Shown: in pieces, positions 25,612 through 34,328 of the stretch
Layout of the letters: the number at the start of each line of letters is the position of its first letter
How positions within the stretch are numbered: position 1 is the stretch's first letter
Source: Pseudomonas oryzihabitans
Lineage (GTDB): Bacteria > Pseudomonadota > Gammaproteobacteria > Pseudomonadales > Pseudomonadaceae
NCBI RefSeq assembly: GCF_007665395.1
Contig: NZ_VDND01000012.1
Span: 1 to 64,000, forward strand
Direction: 5' to 3'
DNA: 64,000 nucleotides
Made by a program: the position numbers and the translations under genes
Notes under the pieces: generated by a model
What the model was told of the DNA's origin: nothing
The model's database searches: none
What the model saw: only the letters and a program-made list of their open reading frames with translations

Positions 25612-27128
25612 GCGAATTCGATTCCCTGATGCACGGGATGGGCCTGATCCTGTCCTTCCACCATATCGCCCTTATGGTGATCGGCGTGCTGCTCGGCATC
25701 CTGGTCGGGGTCTTGCCCGGCCTGGGCGCGCCCAATGGCGTCGCCCTGCTGCTGCCGCTGACCTTCACCATGAGCCCCACCTCGGCCATCATCCTGCTCT
25801 CCTGCATGTACTGGGGCGCGCTGTTCGGTGGCTCCATCACCTCCATCCTGTTCAACATCCCGGGCGAACCCTCGTCGGTGGCCACCACCTTCGACGGCTA
25901 TCCCCTGGCCCGCCAGGGTCGCGCGGGCGAAGCCCTCACCGCGGCCTTCACCTCGGCATTGCTGGGCGCCCTAGTGGGGGTGCTGCTGCTGACCTTCCTC
26001 TCCAGCCGCATCGCCGCCTTCGCCATGGAATTCAGCTCGCCGGAATTCTTCGCCGTCTACCTGCTGGCCTTCTGCACCTTCATCGGCATGAGCAAGAATC
26101 CACCGCTGAAGACGGTGGCGGCCATGATGATCGGCTTCGCCATGGCGGCGGTGGGCATGGATACGGTGTCCGGCAACCTGCGCCTGACCTTCGACCAGCC
26201 GGCGCTGCTCTCGGGCATCAGCTTCGAGGTGGCGGTGATCGGGCTGTTCGGCATCGGCGAGATCCTCTGCACCGTGGAGGAAGGCCTGGTCTTTCGTGGC
26301 GAGCAGGCGCGCATCACCCTGCGCACCGTGCTCGCCACCTGGAAGCAACTGCCGCGCTATTGGCTGACCTGGCTGCGCAGCGCCCTGGTCGGTTGCTGGA
26401 TGGGCGTGACCCCGGGCGGCCCCACCGCCGCTTCCTTCATGAGCTACAGCCTGGCCCGGCGTTTCTCGAAGAATCGCGATGGCTTCGGCAAGGGCGAACT
26501 GGAAGGGGTGATCGCCCCCGAGACCGCCGACCACAGCGCCGGTACCAGCGCCCTGCTGCCGATGCTGACCCTGGGCATCCCCGGTTCGGCCACCGCCGCG
26601 GTGATGCTCGGCGGCCTGATGATCTGGGGCCTGCACCCTGGGCCGACGCTATTCGCCGAGCAGCACGACTTCGTCTGGAGCCTGATCGCCAGCATGTACC
26701 TGGGCAACGTGGTCAGCTTGATCGTGGTGCTGGCGACGGTGCCGCTGTTCGCCGCCATCCTGCGCATCCCCTTCTGCATCATCGCGCCCATCATCTTCAC
26801 CGTCTGCGTGATCGGCGCCTACTCGGTGCACAACAGCCTGTTCGACGTCTGGCTGATGCTCGGCTTCGGCGTGCTCGGCTATGCCTTCAAGAAACTCGGC
26901 TATCCCATCGCCCCGCTGGTGCTGGCGGCGGTGCTGGGCGACAAGGCCGAGGACGCCTTCCGCCAGTCGATGCTGTTCTCCGATGGCCAGCTGGGGATCT
27001 TCTGGTCCAACCCCCTGGTCGGCAGCCTGACCACGGCGGCGCTGCTGATGCTCTGCTGGCCACTCTTGGCGCGGGGGCTACAGGCACTGCGCCGGAGCCA
27101 ACCGCAGACCAAGGTCAGCCCCTCGTGA
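25608..27128 (+). CDS. TctA-family large permease subunit
   Basis: Protein of 506 aa with about twelve membrane segments. TctA hallmarks include GVLPGLGAPNGVALLLPLTF, YWGALFGGSITSILFNIPGE and LTLGIPGSATAAVMLGGLM. Together with TctB and the TctC receptor it forms a Na+- or H+-coupled carboxylate importer in the inner membrane. Start coupled to tctB by ATGA. Confidence 0.92.
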   Translation: MSEFDSLMHGMGLILSFHHIALMVIGVLLGILVGVLPGLGAPNGVALLLPLTFTMSPTSAIILLSCMYWGALFGGSITSILFNIPGEPSSVATTFDGYPLARQGRAGEALTAAFTSALLGALVGVLLLTFLSSRIAAFAMEFSSPEFFAVYLLAFCTFIGMSKNPPLKTVAAMMIGFAMAAVGMDTVSGNLRLTFDQPALLSGISFEVAVIGLFGIGEILCTVEEGLVFRGEQARITLRTVLATWKQLPRYWLTWLRSALVGCWMGVTPGGPTAASFMSYSLARRFSKNRDGFGKGELEGVIAPETADHSAGTSALLPMLTLGIPGSATAAVMLGGLMIWGLHPGPTLFAEQHDFVWSLIASMYLGNVVSLIVVLATVPLFAAILRIPFCIIAPIIFTVCVIGAYSVHNSLFDVWLMLGFGVLGYAFKKLGYPIAPLVLAAVLGDKAEDAFRQSMLFSDGQLGIFWSNPLVGSLTTAALLMLCWPLLARGLQALRRSQPQTKVSPS

Positions 27129-27220
27129 ATGCACCGGTCTGGGATAGGCGCGCCGCGCTCGCGCCAGACGCCGGCTTTTGCGCTAACGTAGCCGGCCATC
27201 CCTCCCCTCGGCACGCCCGC

Positions 27221-28174
27221 ATGACCCGCATTCCCGATGCCCACACCATTCACAGCCGCCTGCGCCTGCGCCAGTTGCGGCTGGTGCTGGCCCTGGCCGA
27301 ATTCGGCTCGCTGCGGCGCGCCGCCGACGACATCGGCATGACCCAGCCGGCGGCCACCAAGATGCTCCACGAGATCGAGAGCCTGCTCGGCGTGGGGCTG
27401 TTCGAACGCCTACCACGGGGCATGCGCGCCACGGCCTTCGGCGAGACGGTGCTCTACTACGGGCGCATGGTCTTCGCCGAACTCTCGGGCATGCGCGAGG
27501 AATTGGTGGCCCTGGAGTCGGGCAATCTCGGGCGCGTCGCGGTCGGGGCCATCCCGGCGCTGGCCTCGGGGCTGCTGACCCGCACCATCGCCACCCTCAA
27601 GCAAAGCCATCCGCGCCTGTCGATGTCGATCCAGGTGGATACCAGCGATGTGCTGGTGCAGGCGCTCCTGCAGGACCAGCTGGACGTGGTGCTGGGCCGC
27701 ATTCCCACCGGCACCCGCGCCGAGGAGCTGCTGTTCGACAGCCTCGGCGAAGAGGTGCTCTGCGTGATCGCCGGGGCGCAGAATCCCCTGGCACAGGCCA
27801 CCCACCTCACCTGGGGCGAATTGCAGGAACACACCTGGGTGCTGCAGCAGCATCCCAGTCCGATGAGAGCCATCATCAACCAGGCCTTCCACGATGCCCG
27901 GGTCGACATCCCCGGCAGCATCGTCGAGACCACGTCGATCATGACCCTGCTGGCCCTGCTGCAGCAGACCGACATGCTCGGCGTCACGCCGCTCTCGGTG
28001 GTCAACGACTATCCCGGCCGCCACCTGCTGGCGGTGCTACCCATCGCCTTCGAGCCGCGACTGCCGCCCTACGGCCTGATCCGCCGCCGCCACCGGGTGC
28101 AGTCCTCGGCGATGCAGACCTTCATGGCGGCGGTACGCAGCGAACACGGACGCCTGCGCCCTGACGAGGGCTAG
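27221..28174 (+). CDS. LysR-family regulator following tctCBA
   Basis: Protein of 317 aa. HTH: LRLVLALAEFGSLRRAADDIGMTQPAATKMLHEIESLLG, followed by a LysR substrate-binding domain. The phrase MTQPAATKMLHEIE resembles the GbpR/galactose-binding-regulator subgroup. It starts at MTRIPDAH; sequence in this frame further upstream lies inside tctA. It follows the transporter genes in the same direction and may regulate them. Confidence 0.85.
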   Translation: MTRIPDAHTIHSRLRLRQLRLVLALAEFGSLRRAADDIGMTQPAATKMLHEIESLLGVGLFERLPRGMRATAFGETVLYYGRMVFAELSGMREELVALESGNLGRVAVGAIPALASGLLTRTIATLKQSHPRLSMSIQVDTSDVLVQALLQDQLDVVLGRIPTGTRAEELLFDSLGEEVLCVIAGAQNPLAQATHLTWGELQEHTWVLQQHPSPMRAIINQAFHDARVDIPGSIVETTSIMTLLALLQQTDMLGVTPLSVVNDYPGRHLLAVLPIAFEPRLPPYGLIRRRHRVQSSAMQTFMAAVRSEHGRLRPDEG

Positions 28175-28319
28175 GTGCCGGCGCTGCCGTCCCGCCACTG
28201 ATCGCTGATCGCTGATCGCCCATAAAGCCAGGCCAGACGCCTCGCTTGGCCCGTGCCTTGCAAAACTCCGCCCAGAGCCGTCCGAGAGCGGCCAAGAACG
28301 AGCCCCGTTACCCGATCAC

Positions 28320-28354
28320 TATCCGCTGGCTGCAGTCACTATCCAACTACTGCA
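28320..28354 (-). promoter_or_regulatory. Two tandem XylS/BenR-type boxes
   Basis: On the minus strand the sequence reads TGCA-N6-GGATA twice (28340-28354 and 28320-28334), with a 20-bp period. Both match the XylS-family half-site TGCA-N6-GGNTA. They lie 55-89 bp upstream of the AraC-family gene at 28409, which may regulate itself. Confidence 0.6.
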
Positions 28355-28408
28355 GCAGGTGGGGACAAAAGGGTGCAGGGGGCCACGCCTGTGTGCAAGG
28401 AGGTAACA

Positions 28409-29440
28409 ATGCTCCACGAGTCCGCACTTTCCACGAGCGGCGAGCGCTTTCGCCAAACCAGCCTGTTCTGTTCGAACAGCCTGCAATTCCTGGTCGCCGA
28501 CCGGGACGAGGCTTGCCAGGGCGTCAGCAAGGTCTTCAAGCCTCACGAGCTGAAGCCGGTGCACCGCGGCGACAGCGTCAGCGCCAGCCTGCACCATGTC
28601 AGCCGCGGGCGGCTGTCGCTCAATCGCCTGGAATACGGCACCGACGTCGACATCGATCCGCAGTGCCTGCAGGACTTCTACCTCATCCAGATCCCCCTCG
28701 CCGGTGGCGCCGACATCCACTGCGGCGCGGCGGACTTCCAGTCCTCGCCACAGGTGGCGGCGCTGTTGTCACCCGAGTTGCCGATACGCATGAGATGGTA
28801 CGCCGGCGCCGCCCAGCTGGTGCTGCGCCTGGAGCGCGCCGACCTGGAGCATCATTGCGCCCAGCACCTGCCGCAGCAGGGGCGCCTACCGCAATTCGAT
28901 CCGCGCCTGGACCTGCGCCAACCCGGCGGCAGCTATTTCCTGCAATTGCTCGGCCTGCTCATGGAAGGCCTGACGGACCCCGCGCATCCGATCCACCAGC
29001 CGCTGGTGCTCAAGCAATTCGAATCGTCCTTGCTCAATGCCCTGCTCTATGGCCAGCCGCATTCCCTGCACGGCCAGCTGGAAGGCACACGGGAGCGCAA
29101 TGTCTCGCCCTATTTCATCAAGCGTATCGAGGCCTATATCGCCGAGCACCTGCACGAGCCGCTGAGCGTGGAAACCCTCGCCGAGCATGGCGGCGTCAGC
29201 GTGCGTACCCTGTTTGCCGGCTTCCGTACCTACCGTAGCACCACGCCGATGCACTACCTGCGCGACCTGCGCCTGGAGCGGGTGCATGAAGAGCTGCGCA
29301 GCGGGCGGGTGGAATCGGTGACGGATACCGCCTACAAGTGGGGCTTCGCCCATCTGGGCCGGTTCGCCCAGGAATACAAGCGCCGCTACGGCGAATCCCC
29401 CTCGGAGACCCGCCGCTTTCGCGGTGCGCTCTCCGGCTAG
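28409..29440 (+). CDS. AraC/XylS-family regulator (BenR/XylS-like)
   Basis: Protein of 343 aa. An N-terminal AraC-binding-like domain contains LIQIPLAGGADI. The C-terminal double HTH reads IAEHLHEPLSVETLAEHGGVSVRTLF and AYKWGFAHLGRFAQEYKRRYGESPSETRR, as in XylS and BenR. The start has an excellent AAGGAGG 5 bp upstream. It converges on the second AraC gene with a 4-bp overlap. No ben genes are present in the window, so it probably serves the ant genes or distant targets. Confidence 0.87.
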   Translation: MLHESALSTSGERFRQTSLFCSNSLQFLVADRDEACQGVSKVFKPHELKPVHRGDSVSASLHHVSRGRLSLNRLEYGTDVDIDPQCLQDFYLIQIPLAGGADIHCGAADFQSSPQVAALLSPELPIRMRWYAGAAQLVLRLERADLEHHCAQHLPQQGRLPQFDPRLDLRQPGGSYFLQLLGLLMEGLTDPAHPIHQPLVLKQFESSLLNALLYGQPHSLHGQLEGTRERNVSPYFIKRIEAYIAEHLHEPLSVETLAEHGGVSVRTLFAGFRTYRSTTPMHYLRDLRLERVHEELRSGRVESVTDTAYKWGFAHLGRFAQEYKRRYGESPSETRRFRGALSG

Positions 29441-30414
29441 TTGAGCCGCCGTCCCGCCAGGGTCTGGGACGGCGTCTCGCCGAACGCCTGACGGTAGTCA
29501 CTGGCGAAACGCCCCAGGTGCTCGAAGCCCCAATCCAGGGCGATCCGCGAGACGCTGGCCCCTTCGCGGCGCGCCAGCAGCCGGCGCCGTACCTCTTCCA
29601 GGCGTAGCCGCTTGAGATAGGCCATGGGCGGCTGGCCGTGATAGCGGCGGAAACTGGCGTAGAGTTTGGCGCGGGATACCCCGGCCACCCGCTCCAGGGC
29701 TTCCAGCGAGGGATTCTCCCGTGCATGGGTCTCGAGGTAACGCCGCGCCCGCAGGAGAAATTCGGGATAGCCGGTCCCGACGCCCTCTTCCAGCGCCGCG
29801 GAATAGTTGTGCGGTTGGGCCAGCAGCAGGCCCTTGAGCAGCATCACCTCCAGGTCGTTGGCCAAGGCTGGCTGGCCGTAGAGCGCCTGGACCGCGCTCC
29901 AGCCGTCCAGCAATTGGCGCACACCCTGCCACCAGGCCGCCACCGCCGGGCGCGCCAGCTCCATCTCGCCAGCGAAGCTCAGGGGCGCCGCCAAGGGCCG
30001 GCCCAGCAGACCCTCCGCCACCTCCTGCAGGGCCTCGCGGCGGATCACCACCTGCAGCTTGAGGCAATCGGCGGCCATGTCCAGGCGCTGCCATTCGTGG
30101 GGCGCGACGACCATGCCGCACTGGCTGTCGGAACGGATCCGCGCGCCGCGGCTGGCCAGCGACTGGCACCCCTGCAGCGGCAGGCTGAGGCTGTAGGCAT
30201 CCAGGGCGTCGATGCCAATCTGCACCGCGGCGCCGTAGCCGATCCGTCCCAGCACCGTGGCCCGGCCCGGTAGGCGCAACCCCTGGTGGTGGAAACTCAA
30301 TTCGGCGCCGCTGCGCGCCTCCAGCCGGTGCGGACCGGCCACCGCGCTCATCCAGCGGCAGGCCTCGGCGACCTGGCCACTGTGCGTCTGCACCTCGAAA
30401 TTCGTCTGCTGCAT
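29437..30414 (-). CDS. antR: AraC-family activator of antABC (AntR-like)
   Basis: Protein of 325 aa. The C-terminal AraC HTH pair includes NPSLEALERVAGVSRAKLYASFRRYHGQPPMAYLKRLRLEEVR and IALDWGFEHLGRFASDYRQAFGETPSQTL. It is divergent from antA, the arrangement of antR in other pseudomonads, where AntR responds to anthranilate. A TGCA-N6-GGATA box lies in its own promoter. The name rests on position and family. Confidence 0.75.
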   Translation of the reverse strand: MQQTNFEVQTHSGQVAEACRWMSAVAGPHRLEARSGAELSFHHQGLRLPGRATVLGRIGYGAAVQIGIDALDAYSLSLPLQGCQSLASRGARIRSDSQCGMVVAPHEWQRLDMAADCLKLQVVIRREALQEVAEGLLGRPLAAPLSFAGEMELARPAVAAWWQGVRQLLDGWSAVQALYGQPALANDLEVMLLKGLLLAQPHNYSAALEEGVGTGYPEFLLRARRYLETHARENPSLEALERVAGVSRAKLYASFRRYHGQPPMAYLKRLRLEEVRRRLLARREGASVSRIALDWGFEHLGRFASDYRQAFGETPSQTLAGRRLN

Positions 30415-30467
30415 GCTGGGGTCCTCCGCTGGCTGGCTCCATGCTGCACGCCGCGTGCCGCCACCAC

Positions 30468-30482
30468 TATCCGCAGAGTGCA
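30468..30482 (-). promoter_or_regulatory. XylS-type box in the antR-antA intergenic region
   Basis: TGCACTCTGCGGATA on the minus strand matches TGCA-N6-GGNTA, as at 28320-28354. It is 54 bp upstream of antR. Confidence 0.5.
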
Positions 30483-30498
30483 GGCCAGTCCGGCGAGC

Positions 30499-30536
30499 GA
30501 AAAAATCCGGCTAGCGATCGGTGAAAAAGCGGCTAG
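30499..30536 (+). promoter_or_regulatory. Direct-repeat activator site upstream of antA
   Basis: Two copies of a GAAAAA...CGGCTAG element end at 30514 and 30536, so the CGGCTAG cores are 22 bp apart (two helical turns). They lie 59-96 bp upstream of antA. The spacing and GGCTA cores suit an AraC-family activator next to a promoter. Confidence 0.5.
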
Positions 30537-30594
30537 AGGGGGTGCACCGGCGGGGCTTCAATCGAGGCGAGTCTCACCCTAGAGGACACCCCTG

Positions 30595-31983
30595 ATGAGC
30601 ATCCGCAGCATTGCCCAATGGCAGGACTACATCCAAGGTTGCCTGGACTTCCGTCCAGCCGACGGCGTCTATCGCATCGCCCGCGACCTCTTCACCGAAC
30701 CCGAGTTGTTCGAGCTGGAAATGGAGCTGATCTTCGAGAAGGTCTGGATCTATGCCTGCCACGAAAGCGAGCTCGCCAAGCCCCATGACTTCGTGACGAT
30801 GCGCGCCGGCCGCCAGCCGCTGATCATCACCCGCGACGGCAACGGCGAGCTGCATGCGCTGATCAACGCCTGCCAGCACCGCGGCGCCACCCTCACCCGC
30901 GTGGCGCGTGGCAACCAGTCCACCTTCACCTGCCCCTTCCATGCCTGGTGCTACAAGAGCGACGGCCGGCTGGTGAAGGTCAAGGCACCGGGCGAATACC
31001 CCGACGGCTTCGACAAGGCCACCCGCGGCCTGAAGAAGGCCCGCATCCAGAGCTACAAGGGCTTCGTCTTCGTCAGCCTGGACACCCAGGGCAGCGATTT
31101 CCTGGAAGACTACCTGGGCGATGCCAAGCTGTTCTTCGACATGATGGTGGCCCAGTCCCCCACCGGCGAGCTGGAGATCCTGCCGGGCAAGTCCACCTAC
31201 ACCTACGACGGCAACTGGAAGCTGCAGAACGAAAACGGCCTGGACGGGTATCACGTCAGCACCGTGCACTACAACTACGTCTCCACCGTGCAGCACCGCC
31301 AGCAGGTCAATGCCGAGAAAGGCGGCGCCAGCAGCACCCTGGACTACAGCAAGCTCGGCGCCGGCGATGCCGAGACCGACGATGGCTGGTTCTCCTTCAA
31401 CAACGGCCACAGCCTGCTGTTCAGCGACATGCCCAACCCCAGCGTGCGCCCCGGTTATGCCAGCGTGATGCCGCGCCTGGTGGAGGAATACGGCCAGGCC
31501 CGCGCCGAGTGGATGATGCATCGCCTGCGCAACCTCAACATCTACCCCAGCCTGTTCTTCATGGACCAGATCAGCTCCCAGCTGCGCATCGTGCGGCCGC
31601 TGGCCTGGAACAAGACCGAGATCATCAGCCAGTGCATCGGCGTCAAGGGCGAGGCACCGGCCGACCGCACCAACCGCATCCGCCAGTTCGAGGACTTCTT
31701 CAACGTCTCGGGCATGGGCACGCCCGACGACCTGGTGGAATTCCGCGAGGCCCAGCGCGGCTTCCAGGCCCGCCTGGAGCGCTGGAACGACATCTCCCGC
31801 GGCCATCACCGCTGGACCGCCGGCCCCACCGTGAACAGTGAAGCCCTGGGCATCCAGCCGGTGCTCACCGGCACCGAATTCACCCACGAAGGCCTCTATG
31901 TGAACCAGCACGGCGCCTGGCAGCGCTTCCTGCTCGATGGTCTGGCGCTCAAGGCCCTGCAACCGACGGAGGTTTCGGCATGA
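30595..31983 (+). CDS. antA: Anthranilate 1,2-dioxygenase large subunit
   Basis: Rieske non-heme iron oxygenase of 462 aa. The Rieske cluster ligands are Cys93/His95 (CQHRG) and Cys113/His116 (CPFHAW). The mononuclear iron site is in NGLDGYHVSTVHYNY (Asp217, His220, His225). The sequence from WQDY to YKSDGRLVKVKAPGEY follows AntA much more closely than BenA. The enzyme converts anthranilate to catechol with release of CO2 and NH3. It overlaps antB by ATGA, and catechol then enters the cat genes at 39964-43395. Confidence 0.92.
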   Translation: MSIRSIAQWQDYIQGCLDFRPADGVYRIARDLFTEPELFELEMELIFEKVWIYACHESELAKPHDFVTMRAGRQPLIITRDGNGELHALINACQHRGATLTRVARGNQSTFTCPFHAWCYKSDGRLVKVKAPGEYPDGFDKATRGLKKARIQSYKGFVFVSLDTQGSDFLEDYLGDAKLFFDMMVAQSPTGELEILPGKSTYTYDGNWKLQNENGLDGYHVSTVHYNYVSTVQHRQQVNAEKGGASSTLDYSKLGAGDAETDDGWFSFNNGHSLLFSDMPNPSVRPGYASVMPRLVEEYGQARAEWMMHRLRNLNIYPSLFFMDQISSQLRIVRPLAWNKTEIISQCIGVKGEAPADRTNRIRQFEDFFNVSGMGTPDDLVEFREAQRGFQARLERWNDISRGHHRWTAGPTVNSEALGIQPVLTGTEFTHEGLYVNQHGAWQRFLLDGLALKALQPTEVSA

Positions 31984-32471
31984 CTCCTGACCTGCACTAC
32001 GCCGTGGAGCAATTCCTCTACCGCAAGGCCGCGCTGTGCGATGCCCAGGACTGGGACGCCTACCTGGCGCTGTTCGACGCCGACAGCGTCTTCCATCTGC
32101 CGCAGTGGGTCAGCGAGCACGAGTACGTCGCCGATCCCACCCAGGGTCTCTCCTACATCTACTACGCCGATCGCTCGGGCCTGGAGGACCGAGTATTCCG
32201 CCTGCGCACCGGCAAATCGGCCGCTTCCACCCCATTGCCGCGCACCCTGCACCAGATCAGCAACGTGCGCGTCACCGGCTGGGAGGATGGCCAACTGGAG
32301 GTCCGCGCCGGCTGGCAGACCCTCTACACCCGGCATGGCGTCTCCGAACAGTTCTATGGCCGGGTGACCTATCACCTGCGCGAGGTGGACGGCGATTTCC
32401 GCATCACCCGCAAGCACGTGCTGCTGCTCAACGACACCATCAATTCCGTGCTCGACTTCTACCACCTCTGA
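31980..32471 (+). CDS. antB: Anthranilate 1,2-dioxygenase small subunit
   Basis: Protein of 163 aa with the NTF2-like fold of ring-hydroxylating dioxygenase beta subunits. VEQFLYRKAALCDAQDWDAYLALF, a typical N-terminus, and RITRKHVLLLNDTINSVLDFYHL, a typical C-terminus, are present. It assembles with AntA as an alpha3beta3 oxygenase. Starts inside the antA stop. Confidence 0.92.
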   Translation: MTPDLHYAVEQFLYRKAALCDAQDWDAYLALFDADSVFHLPQWVSEHEYVADPTQGLSYIYYADRSGLEDRVFRLRTGKSAASTPLPRTLHQISNVRVTGWEDGQLEVRAGWQTLYTRHGVSEQFYGRVTYHLREVDGDFRITRKHVLLLNDTINSVLDFYHL

Positions 32472-32481
32472 GGTCACCGCC

Positions 32482-33516
32482 ATGAGCCACAACGTCGCTC
32501 TGAGCTTCGCCGACGGCAAGACGCTGTTCATCGCGGTGAAGCCCAACGAACTGCTGCTGGACGCCGCCCTGCGCCAGGGCATCAGCCTGCCGCTGGATTG
32601 CCGCGAAGGCGTCTGCGGCACCTGCCAGGGGCGCTGCGAAGCTGGCGCCTACCGCCAGGACTACGTCGACGAGGAAGCCCTCTCCGAACGCGACCTGGCG
32701 CAGCGCAAGGTGCTCGCCTGCCAGACCCGGGTGACCTCCGACGCCGCCTTCTACTTCGACCACGATTCCAGCCTCTGCCACGCCGCCGACCCTGAGCGCA
32801 TCAGCACCCAGGTGACCTCGGTGGAGCTGGTCTCGGCCACCACCGCCATCCTGCATCTGGACGCCAGCGCTGCCCCGCGGCAGCTGCAATTCCTTCCGGG
32901 CCAGTACGCGCGGCTGCGCATCCCCGGCACCGAGGAATGGCGCGCCTACTCCTTCGCCAACCGGCCCAATGCGCAGAACCAGTTGCAATTCCTTATCCGC
33001 CTGCTGCCGGACGGGGTGATGAGCAACTTCCTGCGCGAGCGCTGCCAACCGGGGCTCACCCTGGAGCTGGAGGCGCCCCTGGGCAGCTTCTACCTGCGGC
33101 AGGTGGAACGGCCGCTGGTGCTGGTGGCCGGCGGCACGGGCCTCTCGGCCTTCCTCGGCATGCTCGACGAGATGGCCGAGAAAGGTGGCTGCGGCCAACC
33201 GGTGCGGCTGTTCTATGGCGTCACCCAGGAGCAGGACCTCTGCGAAGGCGCCCGCCTGGAGGCCTATCGCAACCGCATCGCCGACTTCGACTACCAGCCG
33301 GTGGTGAGCCAGCCGAGCCCGGCCTGGCAGGGCCTCAGCGGCTACATCCCCGAACACTTCGACCGCCGCTTCCTCACCGACCAGGCCTGCGACCTCTACC
33401 TCTGCGGCCCGCCGCCCATGGTCGAGGCGGTCAAGACCTGGCTCGACCAGCAGGGCCTGGGCGAGGAGACGCGGCTGTATAGCGAGAAATTCCTGCAGAG
33501 TGCGTCCACGCGGTGA
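32482..33516 (+). CDS. antC: Anthranilate 1,2-dioxygenase reductase
   Basis: Protein of 344 aa. The N-terminal plant-type [2Fe-2S] domain uses Cys40, 45, 48 and 80 (CREGVCGTC...CQTRV). An FAD domain with RAYSFAN and an NAD domain with VLVAGGTGLSAFLGMLDE and YLCGPPPMVEAVK follow. It passes electrons from NADH to AntAB. It is the last gene of the ant operon; a tandem-repeat array begins 56 bp later. Confidence 0.92.
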   Translation: MSHNVALSFADGKTLFIAVKPNELLLDAALRQGISLPLDCREGVCGTCQGRCEAGAYRQDYVDEEALSERDLAQRKVLACQTRVTSDAAFYFDHDSSLCHAADPERISTQVTSVELVSATTAILHLDASAAPRQLQFLPGQYARLRIPGTEEWRAYSFANRPNAQNQLQFLIRLLPDGVMSNFLRERCQPGLTLELEAPLGSFYLRQVERPLVLVAGGTGLSAFLGMLDEMAEKGGCGQPVRLFYGVTQEQDLCEGARLEAYRNRIADFDYQPVVSQPSPAWQGLSGYIPEHFDRRFLTDQACDLYLCGPPPMVEAVKTWLDQQGLGEETRLYSEKFLQSASTR

Positions 33517-33571
33517 TTCCGCACGGCGTTATCCACGAAGCCCGACAGCTCCCCTGCCGGGCTACGCTTTT

Positions 33572-34300
33572 GTAGGTTGGGCTGAGACAGCTTTACCGTC
33601 GAAGCCCAACGCCTTCTCTTCCAGCAGCACCAATAGGTGGCCTGATCGCCAGGCGGGACCTCGCTGTTGGGCTTCGCTGCGCTCAACCCAACCTACACCT
33701 CGACCCTGACGTAGGTTGGGGTGAGACAGCTCCACCGTCGAAGCCCAACAATCCCCCCTTCCAGCAGCTCCAAACGAGGTCCCCCGCTCGGCCTGATTGC
33801 CTGGTAGGAACTCGCTGTTGGGCTTCGCTGCGCTCAACCCAACCTACACCTCGACCCTGGCGTAGGTTGGGCTGAGACGGCTCCACCGTCGAAGCCCAAC
33901 AATCCCCCCTTCCAGCAGCTCCAAATGAGGTCCCCCGCTCGGCCTGATCGGCAGGCGGGACCTCGCTGTTGGGCTTCGCTGCGCTCAACCCAACCTACAC
34001 CTCAACCCAGACGTAGGTTGGGCTTAGACAGCTCCACCGTCGAAGCCCAACAATCCCCCCTTCCAGCAGCTCCAAATGAGGTCCCCCGCTCGGCCTGATC
34101 GCCAGGCGGGACCTCGCTGTTGGGCTTCGCTGCGCTCAACCCTACCTACACCTCGATCCTGACGTAGGTTGGGCTGAGACAGCTCGACCGTCGACGCCCA
34201 ACAGCCCCACTTCCGGCGGTATCGAACGGCCTTCGTCGCTTGGCCTGGAGCGCCTGGCGGGCTCTCCCTCTCGCGCTTCGCTGCGCTCAGCCAATGTACC
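33572..34300. repeat. Tandem array of ~151-bp units with palindromic arms
   Basis: Units begin with GTAGGTTGGG at 33572, 33711, 33862, 34013 and 34164. The last four starts are exactly 151 bp apart, and the first unit is ~12 bp shorter. Each unit carries an arm GTAGGTTGGGCTGAG...CGAAGCCCAAC and ends with GTTGGGCTTCGCTGCGCTC then AACCCAACCTAC, so the edges pair. The final unit decays after 34200. A lone arm recurs at ~34742-34771. Confidence 0.9.
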
Positions 34301-34328
34301 GCGGCTAACGGCAATCACCGCTTTATCA

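Noticed and set aside
28198..28218. Three copies of CTGATCG in tandem
   Set aside because: Too short and simple to support a function.
30595..33516. Benzoate dioxygenase benABC
   Set aside because: The alpha subunit follows AntA along its whole N-terminal half, no benD follows, and antR-like and cat genes are linked.
33572..34300. Possible CRISPR array
   Set aside because: The units are nearly identical along their whole 151 bp, with no unique spacers, and no cas genes are nearby.
33396..34314. Several minus-strand frames of 60-100 codons with similar sequences
   Set aside because: They repeat because the DNA is a 151-bp tandem repeat; they lack ribosome-binding sites and coding character.
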